This document shows positions 57,863-64,000 of a stretch of DNA of 64,000 nucleotides, one piece after another. Position 1 is the stretch's first letter, and every line of letters begins with the position of its first letter. The notes beneath the pieces were generated by a model. The model was not told the DNA's origin. It saw only the letters and a list, made by a program, of their open reading frames with translations, and did not search any database. The stretch covers positions 1 through 64,000 of the forward strand of contig DJGZ01000070.1 in the NCBI GenBank assembly GCA_002433025.1. Direction: 5' to 3'. This DNA comes from Bacteroidales bacterium UBA5833. Its GTDB lineage: Bacteria; Bacteroidota; Bacteroidia; Bacteroidales; Lentimicrobiaceae. The translations under genes and the position numbers were made by a program.

Positions 57863-57870
57863 CAAAAATA
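57863..57870 (-). promoter_or_regulatory. -7 box upstream of beta-helix gene
   Basis: Minus-strand TATTTTTG fits TAnnTTTG, 64 nt before the ATG. The -33 element is unclear. Confidence 0.35.
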
Positions 57871-57980
57871 CATAATAATTTCCTGATAAATACTGAATGG
57901 GGTATCTTATGCGCTTCTGAAATTTCTATTTTAGCTGTATATCAATGCAGTTCATGAAGTAAGATGTGCGCATCAGAGGT

Positions 57981-59366
57981 TCAGAATTTATAGAGCAATC
58001 CGGCATTTATTCCCAGGGCGCCATAGCGGGTATCGACCGGGAAGTTTTTATAAACACCCTGCAATTGCCGGCGATATAGCACTCCTGACTGGAATATCAG
58101 CTTTTTATGCACAGGCAGCATCACTCCGGCGCCAATTAAACCTGAAAAGACCACGGCCCTGACATCCAACTCAGTAATATCACCTGCTCCTTCACGGTCA
58201 GTCAGAATGTACAGTCCTTTCCCTCCCGTGTTTATGCCGGCAATCAGGCCGGCCCTGAGATAGATCAACATCTGGGCCACAGGTAAATTGTATTGAAATG
58301 TCAACGGGATTTCCGTGTAGTTTCTCCGGATCAGGGAATTGTATCCGTATTTCTGCAGGTTGAGCGGGATGTAAGTGGAATCCATTACATAAAACCAGTT
58401 GGTATCTGCTCCGGAAAGGGTAAAATAAGCATCCAGGGTATCTTTCCTGAAAAATCCGCCGGAGGTGATCTGATAACTATAATCGAGGTTTTGCCCGAAA
58501 CTGGTAAACATCAGGCCGGAGGCCAGGGCAACCCTGGCATAACTGACCTGAACCTCGACCCCGGCGCTTCCGGATAATTGCCTGTCAGAATGAAATTTCC
58601 GGTAATCGGCAACCTTTGCATCAAAGCCCGGAGTGCCGGTGAAATCAGTCCGGCCTGCAAGCCATGACAAGGTCACCCCTGCATATACCCTGAGTTCACG
58701 GGTCTGTTCTTTCGACAGCGCTTCAAGGTCGGAAAAAATATCCTCCTTCCCGATGCGGTCATCCGGCGACTTGCGCAGGATAAAAACCGTATCGAACCTG
58801 ACCAGGGTATCCCTGAGTGTCAGTGTATCGGTTCTGACCTCTCTTTGCGTGAGGTAAACAGTATCTCTTACAATGGTGGTAATAGCATTGGCGGGTGATG
58901 GATCTTCCCTGTTCTGTTTCGTTTCCGGATCCGCTTTGGTCTCAGGGGTCAGGTTATAGACCACCACCTGGTTTCCGGTATGGCGGTATCCGAATCCCGA
59001 ACCGTTAAAAAGGATGTCAAGCACTTCATGCAACGGTTTTCTGACTAAGTTCAGGGTGAAGGTCTTTGACGTATTCAGCTGATCGGGGTTATAGGAAAAG
59101 GTAACTCCTGTATTTCGCGTAAGGCGTTCCATCAGCGCGGATAGGGGTTCGTCCACAACGGTAAGTGTAACAGGCTCATCCGGCTTCACCGTCTGGGCGG
59201 AAACAGCATGCGGGGCCAGGCACAAAAGCGCTGACAGGAAAATAAAACCTGAAGAAAATTTTTGTTGGAGGGTGGATTCCCCTTGAAATAAAGCGTTAAC
59301 CAGGCGAAAAACAATATATTGGTTATCGCACCAGTACCTTTGATTCCTGAATCTCGAATTCAGCAT
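57981..59366 (-). CDS. STN-domain outer-membrane beta-barrel protein, probable FecR partner
   Basis: A 461-aa protein. The export signal lies unusually far in, about 35-57 (SSGFIFLSALLCLAPHAVSA). It is followed by an STN (secretin/TonB short N-terminal) domain about 59-136 with VVDEPLSALMERL and KPLHEVLDILFNGSGF. A Thr/Asp-rich linker (DTLTLRDTLV) leads to an outer-membrane barrel about 225-461 ending in Phe (GINAGLLYKF). STN domains pass signals to FecR anti-sigma proteins. Here the barrel is small and no TonB-dependent plug is seen, unlike FecA or SusC receptors. The ATG at 59366 overlaps the end of fecR by 44 nt, so translation is coupled; a TTG at 59417 is an alternative start. Confidence 0.82.
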   Translation of the reverse strand: MLNSRFRNQRYWCDNQYIVFRLVNALFQGESTLQQKFSSGFIFLSALLCLAPHAVSAQTVKPDEPVTLTVVDEPLSALMERLTRNTGVTFSYNPDQLNTSKTFTLNLVRKPLHEVLDILFNGSGFGYRHTGNQVVVYNLTPETKADPETKQNREDPSPANAITTIVRDTVYLTQREVRTDTLTLRDTLVRFDTVFILRKSPDDRIGKEDIFSDLEALSKEQTRELRVYAGVTLSWLAGRTDFTGTPGFDAKVADYRKFHSDRQLSGSAGVEVQVSYARVALASGLMFTSFGQNLDYSYQITSGGFFRKDTLDAYFTLSGADTNWFYVMDSTYIPLNLQKYGYNSLIRRNYTEIPLTFQYNLPVAQMLIYLRAGLIAGINTGGKGLYILTDREGAGDITELDVRAVVFSGLIGAGVMLPVHKKLIFQSGVLYRRQLQGVYKNFPVDTRYGALGINAGLLYKF

Positions 59367-60336
59367 TAAAGATAAGCGAGAGTGTTTCCAATACCTGATC
59401 AAGAGACTCTTTTTCAAAACGGGCTGTCAATCTTTGGTTTAACAAATCAGGATTGCTTGAAATAAAGCTGACCCTGTATTTTGATTCAAGCGCTTTGAAC
59501 ACTTCTGAAAGCCTGGTTTCCTTAAACACCAGAATGCCGGTTTTCCAACTCAGGAAATTAAGGTTATCATTCACACCTTTTACAATCTGTCCGGATTCCC
59601 TGCTGTAGGTAGCCATTTCGCCTGCTTCGAGCAACCGCCCGGAGGTTGTTGCCTTTTCGGGATCCAAGCCTGAAGGATACACCAGCACTTTGCCGGTATT
59701 CACAATTACCTTTACAAAGTCAGCCCCGGGATCTGCTTCCACAGCGAATGAAGTCCCCACTACCCGGATATCAAGACCGGAAGCATGCACAATAAAAGGT
59801 TTAGCGGCATCATGGCTTATTTCAAAAAACGCCTCTCCAAAGATAGAGATTTCCCGTGTATTGCCGGCAAACCATTCAGGATAATTAACCGATGAATTCG
59901 CGTTAAGCACTGCGGAGGATCCGTCGGGAAGAAGGAATTGCCCTGAAACGGATTCTGTTGAGGAGAATTGCCGTATTTCAGGTTTCTGATTGAGTATAGT
60001 AAATAAACCGATGGCAAGCAGCAGCATGGCTGCAATACCCGAAACGGAAGCATACCTTACGATTTGCCTGCGCCGTTTTGAAATGGGATGAACAGGAGCT
60101 GTGGAATGATCTGCAGAAGAGATTCTTTGTTGCAGTCTGGCCCAGGCTTTGTCGGTATCGTAGCTGACCTGTTTTTTACCTGTCAGCAACAAAAGGCCCT
60201 TATAATTTTCAAAAATCCTGCGGTTAGCCGACGATGCGTCAATCCATTTTTTGGCAATACGCTGCTCTTCAGGGGAGGCTTCGCCCTGTATCATCTTGAT
60301 GATGAGACGTTTATATTTAGTATTCTTAAAGAGCAT
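59323..60336 (-). CDS. FecR-family anti-sigma factor
   Basis: A 337-aa inner-membrane regulator. The cytosolic N-terminal anti-sigma region (1-90) includes the SPEEQRIAKKWIDAS helix. A single membrane segment lies about 95-115 (SGIAAMLLLAIGLFTIL). The periplasmic FecR domain is about 125-230 (QFLLPDGSSAVLNANSSVNYP, GEAFFEI, VVGTSFAV, VNTGKVLV). The C-terminal DUF4974-type STN-like domain is about 265-337 (LSEVFKALESKYRVSF). It would hold the ECF sigma factor until the outer-membrane partner signals. The ATG at 60336 is chosen over an earlier TTG because the ECF-type element lies 30 nt upstream of it. The STN-barrel gene overlaps its end. Confidence 0.93.
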   Translation of the reverse strand: MLFKNTKYKRLIIKMIQGEASPEEQRIAKKWIDASSANRRIFENYKGLLLLTGKKQVSYDTDKAWARLQQRISSADHSTAPVHPISKRRRQIVRYASVSGIAAMLLLAIGLFTILNQKPEIRQFSSTESVSGQFLLPDGSSAVLNANSSVNYPEWFAGNTREISIFGEAFFEISHDAAKPFIVHASGLDIRVVGTSFAVEADPGADFVKVIVNTGKVLVYPSGLDPEKATTSGRLLEAGEMATYSRESGQIVKGVNDNLNFLSWKTGILVFKETRLSEVFKALESKYRVSFISSNPDLLNQRLTARFEKESLDQVLETLSLIFNAEFEIQESKVLVR

Positions 60337-60364
60337 TGTATTTATTTGAACTTTCTTCAGCAAT

Positions 60365-60395
60365 AAGACAATCGAAAACGTTTTTACCCCTATTG
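60365..60395 (-). promoter_or_regulatory. ECF-type promoter element, copy E (between sigma gene and fecR)
   Basis: Same 31-bp gapless motif, in the 86-bp gap between the sigma stop and the fecR ATG. The predicted transcript starts about 22 nt before fecR, which is good promoter geometry and suggests feedback control. Confidence 0.78.
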
Positions 60396-60422
60396 GGTGT
60401 TAAATAAATTTTTAACAATTTT

Positions 60423-61010
60423 TTAAAACAAATTCAAAAAGAGCAAAACCCACCACCAGGAAGGCAGGTAATCGCTCAGCTTATCACGCATAAACTCGAG
60501 GGCTTTCGACATCTGAACTTCCACGGTTTTAATACTGATGTTGAGTTTTTTGGCGATTTCGCCATATTTCAGACCCTCAAACCTGCTCATTTCAAAGATC
60601 ATCCGGCGACGCTCCGGCATGGATACAACCAGTGATCTGAACCTGTGCTCCAGGTCGTTATGCACCAGGGTATCATGCCCCGAGGCAGCCTGATCGCCGC
60701 CTGTGGCAAAACCCACATAATCCTGATACTGGCGGGCAAGCCGCTGGTATTTGATATAGTTGAGCGCATGGTTGCTTACGGCCTTATAGAGATATGCAGG
60801 CAGTGAGGTATTAATTACCAGTGAATCGCGCCTGTCCCACATTTTGAAAAACATATCCTGAACCACCTCTTCGGCAGCTTCCGGATCGATCACATACCTG
60901 CGGGCATGAATACACAAGGGTTCATAGTACTCCCTGAAAACAGATTCAAAGACCTGTTGATCGCCCCGGCGAAGGGCCAGCAAAGTAAGTTTTTCAGAAT
61001 CTGATCCCAT
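60423..61010 (-). CDS. ECF RNA polymerase sigma factor (Bacteroidota FecI-like)
   Basis: A 195-aa alternative sigma factor. Region 2 spans about 20-90, with the -10-recognising DMFFKMWDRRDSL and PAYLYKAVSNHALNYIK segments. Region 4 is about 128-180, with MPERRRMIFEMSRFEGLKYGEIAKKL-type helix-turn-helix and SIKTVEVQMSKAL. The protein ends in a hydrophobic tail (LPSWWWVLLFLNLF), a feature seen in other Bacteroidota ECF factors. It lies upstream of fecR in the same direction but separated by the ECF-type element. It has its own housekeeping-type promoter. Inferred to drive fecR/STN-barrel and the adhesin genes. Confidence 0.95.
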   Translation of the reverse strand: MGSDSEKLTLLALRRGDQQVFESVFREYYEPLCIHARRYVIDPEAAEEVVQDMFFKMWDRRDSLVINTSLPAYLYKAVSNHALNYIKYQRLARQYQDYVGFATGGDQAASGHDTLVHNDLEHRFRSLVVSMPERRRMIFEMSRFEGLKYGEIAKKLNISIKTVEVQMSKALEFMRDKLSDYLPSWWWVLLFLNLF

Positions 61011-61031
61011 GTATTCCAGTTAACCGGTAAC

Positions 61032-61064
61032 AAAAATAAACATTTTCAAAGATGATTGTCAAAA
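61032..61064 (-). promoter_or_regulatory. Housekeeping promoter of ECF sigma gene
   Basis: Minus-strand TATTTTTG (61032-61039) with TTTG at 61061-61064, 21 nt apart, giving a leader of about 16 nt to the sigma ATG. So sigma itself is not obviously expressed from the ECF-type element. Confidence 0.5.
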
Positions 61065-61330
61065 AGATCTTCATGCTGTTGACGCTCCCTTCAAAAGAAA
61101 ACAATGCGAAAACGTCTGAAAAAGGGGGCATACTTGCGTTCCTGAATAAAATGCGGAGTTATGACGTTAATGCGTTCAACGCTGAAAAGTAATATCCGGA
61201 CTTCTGCCGAAGTTCAGCATCAGATTTATTATTACCTGAGCTGCAGAATTTCAGTTATCCTCTGACCTGATGGAATGAAAACTGCGGATACGGACCCGGT
61301 TAAAATATTCCAGTCAGAACAACATTTTTT

Positions 61331-61338
61331 TAACTTTG
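61331..61338 (+). promoter_or_regulatory. -7 box of deiminase gene
   Basis: Plus-strand TAACTTTG, 25 nt before the deiminase ATG. Confidence 0.5.
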
Positions 61339-61363
61339 CCCGTCGGGAAATAAACCTTTACAG

Positions 61364-63763
61364 ATGAAATTATCAATTAACAAAAGCCTGGCAATGCTGA
61401 TGCTTACTGCGCTTACGCTGCATTCGAATGCGCAGGAGATGACCAGGTATTCTCAACAGCCGCTCACCCATCATATGACGCCGGAGGAGCAGCTGAACAG
61501 GCACCTGATCGGCCGTGGATTTGTCGAGACAGATCCACCTGAAGGAGCAGTTTTCAGCCTCGGTGAATTTGAACGGTCCAAAGGTGTGCTTGTCCGTTAT
61601 CCTTTCGGTATTCCGGTTTCGCTGATAAGGGAGATGGCCCGCGATGCCATTGTTACCACCCTGGTTACGAGCCTTTCACAGGAAAATACCGTCAGAAATA
61701 TCTATACGCAGGCGGGCGTTAACCTGCAGAACTGCAATTTTATTTACGCACCTACCGACAGTTATTGGACCCGTGATTACGGCCCGTGGTTTATTGCCTT
61801 CGGCAACAGTCAGATCGGCATTGTTGACTTCCCTTACAACCGGCCACGACCCGGTGATGATGAAATACCCAAAGTGGTTGCAGAGTCCCTCGGAATCCCG
61901 TGGTTCGGAATGAATGTGGTGCAAACCGGCGGAAACTATATGAGCGACAGTTACGGAATGGCCGCATCAACAACCATAGCGTATACGGAAAATCCGACAC
62001 AGACCCCTGCCCAGGTCAATCAGAAGATGCAGGCGTATTTAGGCGTCAACGATTACCACGTTGTTGAAGATCCCAACAATACTTACATAGACCACATCGA
62101 CTGCTGGGGCAAATATCTGGCCACCAATAAAATCCTGATACGGTCGGTGCCTCCCTCCCACCCGCAATACGACGAAATAGAGGCAACCGTTGCTTACTTT
62201 GCGTCGGTTACAACCCCGTGGGGCGTGCCTTATGAAATTTACCGGGTCAACACACCCCAGAACCAGCCCTATACCAATTCATTTATCCTCAACAACAAGG
62301 TCTTCGTTCCGATAATGGGATCCCAGTATGATGAACCGGCCCTGGCAGTTTACCGCCAGGCAATGCCGGGATATAAGATTTTTGGGATTATGAGCCCTTC
62401 AGGCACCCCCTGGGAATCAACCGATGCGCTTCATTGCCGTACCCATGAGATGGCAGATCCGGAAATGCTCAGAATCCGGCATATCCCGCTGCTCGGCAAT
62501 ATTGAAACCGGCGGTACCCTGGCTTTTGCGGCCAATGTAACCGCATACAGCGGTGCGGAAGTGATTGCCGATTCGGTACTTCTGATTTACAGGATCAATC
62601 CGAACCCATATTCAACCTATGATACGATTAAGATGATCAATTCCATGGGCGGAAACTGGTCGGCAACCCTGCCTGCCCCGGAATACGGCAGCACTGTTCA
62701 ATACTACATCCATGCAGCAGATGCTTCCGGTCGCAGTGAAAATCATCCGTTTATCGGCCAACCGGACCCCCATGAGTTTTATATAGGAGAGCAGCTCTTC
62801 GCACAGGCAGCCGCCACACCACAGATGCTGGAAGCCACCACCATGCAGAACGATACGGCCGGTTTATCACTCGGCCTCAGCAATCCCGGTCAAATCAGCC
62901 TTAATTATTATATCTCGGTTTCAACGGACATCCCGGATACCCTAACCCGGACACTGACCAACAGCCCGGCCGCCACTGCTTATAATTACAATACATTGAC
63001 CGAGAGCGGATGGACTTCGCTGAGTCTCGCCGAACCGGGAACCATCATTGAACTGATTGTATCCTATAACTGGACCACTGACAACTACCCTTCGGAAGGC
63101 TCCTTCTGGGCAGAATCCCCTTCAGGAACCCTTGTAATGCTGGCCTCAGGTCAGACGAACGGCAGCTACGCAGTTTCCATGACCCGGATTGCCGGTGAAG
63201 AAATGCAGGGTATATGGAAATTCTGGATTGAAGACAGCTATGGAGACGGCGGTCACCAGGCAAAAAATATTTCTGTAAAGTTTGTCCGTGCCATACCCAC
63301 CGGCAACTGGCTGAGCGCTGACATTACCGAAGGCAACCTTGCTCCGGCCGGCACTCAGGAGATTTTAGTAACCTGCGATGCGACAGGAATGGAGCTTGGT
63401 ACGTATCATGGAAATCTGACCATTCTTTCAAACGACCCTGAGAATCCGGAGCTCATTATTCCGGTAACGATGACCGTCACGGTGAATACCTCTGCAGCAA
63501 CCGGATTCAGGGAGCCGGAAATCCGCGTGTATCCGAACCCGGGCGCCGGTGCATATAACATTGCAATTTCAGGAATGAGCAACCGTTCTGTCACCATAGA
63601 ACTGAGCGAACTCACCGGAAGAGTAATCATGCAGAAAGCATTTTACAACCATCAGGAGGGTGAAAGCCTGCATTTTGAAGTTCCGGGACTTCCGCAGGGC
63701 ATATATCTGCTGAATATTCAAGCGGACGGATACCGCAAAACGGTGAAACTGATCAGAAATTAG
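61364..63763 (+). CDS. T9SS-secreted peptidylarginine deiminase (PPAD-like)
   Basis: A 799-aa exported enzyme expected to convert (peptidyl-)arginine to citrulline plus ammonia. Signal peptide about 1-24. The pentein catalytic domain spans about 60-375. It closely follows Porphyromonas gingivalis PPAD, and all key residues align: Asp138 in TDSYWTRDYG, the PPAD-specific substrate-carboxylate arginines Arg160/Arg162 in YNRPRPGDDE, His244 and Asp246 in IDHIDCWGKYL, Asn305 and nucleophile Cys358 in ALHCRTHEM. An Ig-like domain (385-475) follows, as in PPAD. Then come extra modules absent from PPAD: a proprotein-convertase P-like domain about 535-641 and an Ig-like domain about 647-708. The T9SS tail is 718-799 (RVYPNPGAGA). 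Agmatine deiminase is the alternative; Arg160/162 and export argue against it. Confidence 0.92.
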   Translation: MKLSINKSLAMLMLTALTLHSNAQEMTRYSQQPLTHHMTPEEQLNRHLIGRGFVETDPPEGAVFSLGEFERSKGVLVRYPFGIPVSLIREMARDAIVTTLVTSLSQENTVRNIYTQAGVNLQNCNFIYAPTDSYWTRDYGPWFIAFGNSQIGIVDFPYNRPRPGDDEIPKVVAESLGIPWFGMNVVQTGGNYMSDSYGMAASTTIAYTENPTQTPAQVNQKMQAYLGVNDYHVVEDPNNTYIDHIDCWGKYLATNKILIRSVPPSHPQYDEIEATVAYFASVTTPWGVPYEIYRVNTPQNQPYTNSFILNNKVFVPIMGSQYDEPALAVYRQAMPGYKIFGIMSPSGTPWESTDALHCRTHEMADPEMLRIRHIPLLGNIETGGTLAFAANVTAYSGAEVIADSVLLIYRINPNPYSTYDTIKMINSMGGNWSATLPAPEYGSTVQYYIHAADASGRSENHPFIGQPDPHEFYIGEQLFAQAAATPQMLEATTMQNDTAGLSLGLSNPGQISLNYYISVSTDIPDTLTRTLTNSPAATAYNYNTLTESGWTSLSLAEPGTIIELIVSYNWTTDNYPSEGSFWAESPSGTLVMLASGQTNGSYAVSMTRIAGEEMQGIWKFWIEDSYGDGGHQAKNISVKFVRAIPTGNWLSADITEGNLAPAGTQEILVTCDATGMELGTYHGNLTILSNDPENPELIIPVTMTVTVNTSAATGFREPEIRVYPNPGAGAYNIAISGMSNRSVTIELSELTGRVIMQKAFYNHQEGESLHFEVPGLPQGIYLLNIQADGYRKTVKLIRN

Positions 63764-63834
63764 CCGGAAGCCGGAACGGTGATTCCCCCCGGCTATGTAG
63801 TAGTCCAGAAGAAGTTTCAGGCCCCCTGAAGTAA

Positions 63835-63878
63835 AAAAAGAACACCCGCCGGCGGAGATCGCGGCGGGTGTTCTTTTT
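63835..63878. terminator. Strong bidirectional terminator
   Basis: A 17-bp perfect stem (63835-63851 with 63862-63878) and 10-nt loop, with A-tract and T-tract flanks. It ends both the deiminase gene and the convergent gene at the window edge. Confidence 0.93.
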
Positions 63879-63898
63879 GATGTTTGTGCTGAAGGTGA

Positions 63899-64000
63899 TT
63901 AAAACATAAATCCCAGATTGATATACATTCCTTTCTCGCCATCCCGCTTATCGCCGGCAAGACCGTAATCAACCGCCACGATGAAGTTCTGATTCATGGC
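63899..64000 (-). CDS. C-terminus of an outer-membrane beta-barrel protein (partial)
   Basis: 33 codons and a TAA stop are inside the window; the rest lies beyond the right edge. The visible end has alternating strand pattern (NFIVAVDYGLAG, then MYINLGFMF) and terminates in Phe, the usual signature of the last strand of a BAM-inserted outer-membrane barrel. The family cannot be decided from this fragment. It converges on the deiminase gene with a shared terminator. Confidence 0.6.
   Translation of the reverse strand, partial: AMNQNFIVAVDYGLAGDKRDGEKGMYINLGFMF

Larger units (their letters stand above)
61011..61363. other. 353-bp divergent intergenic region
   Basis: Separates the divergent sigma and deiminase genes. 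Apart from the two promoter boxes listed, nothing was recognised. A degenerate ACAATGCGAAAACGT stretch near 61102 recalls half of the ECF-type element but lacks its ACCCCTAT half. Confidence 0.6.

Noticed and set aside
61095..61130. Sixth copy of the ECF-type element upstream of the sigma gene
   Set aside because: Only the ACAA..GAAAACGT half is similar, with an inserted base; the ACCCCTAT half is missing and spacing is broken.

Overview
The window comes from a member of the Bacteroidota, most likely a Bacteroidales-type anaerobe or fermenter. Evidence seen directly: several very large secreted proteins end in a YPNP-type type IX secretion (T9SS) C-terminal domain; there is an ECF sigma / FecR / STN-barrel signalling locus of Bacteroidota type; intergenic regions carry TAnnTTTG -7 boxes (the Bacteroidota housekeeping promoter); and there is an EF-G2-type translation factor. 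No rRNA, tRNA, CRISPR array or intact insertion sequence was seen.

Layout. 1-18.2 kb is mostly core metabolism: an Old Yellow Enzyme, a GH30 glycosidase, EF-G2, a PfkB kinase with transaldolase, an alpha/beta-hydrolase-like protein, LysS, a D-2-hydroxyacid dehydrogenase, an operon of RND exporter, RfbA and polyprenyl synthase, and an ABC-F ATPase. 18.2-61 kb is an accessory surface region. It holds three giant T9SS adhesin-like paralogues (2928, 2535 and 2753 aa), a shorter paralogue (1020 aa), a beta-helix T9SS protein (1046 aa), and an ECF sigma / FecR / STN-barrel cluster. Two ALDH genes (PruA and an ALDH7-type enzyme) and a low-GC NotI-like restriction-modification pair sit among them. 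61.3-63.8 kb encodes a T9SS-exported peptidylarginine deiminase closely resembling PPAD of Porphyromonas gingivalis. The window ends in the 3' end of an outer-membrane beta-barrel gene.

How the parts fit. A gapless 31-bp element (transcription-strand core ATAGGGGTAAA-N11-TTGTCT) occurs five times, always intergenic and always oriented toward a minus-strand gene: once in front of each of the four paralogous T9SS proteins and once between the ECF sigma gene and fecR. It looks like an ECF promoter, so sigma, FecR and the STN-barrel probably form a surface-signalling switch controlling the adhesin family and its own receptor operon. The three giant genes have 540-610-nt leaders from this element to the start codon. 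Each leader carries AGAAAGGAGG, complementary to the Bacteroidota 16S 3' tail, 108-143 nt upstream of the ATG. That is too far for initiation and parallels the STAB-SD mRNA stabiliser of Bacillus cry3A. These two linked elements, with the modular giant proteins, are the best candidate for an undescribed system here. Functional statements are inferences from sequence; nothing was searched or computed.
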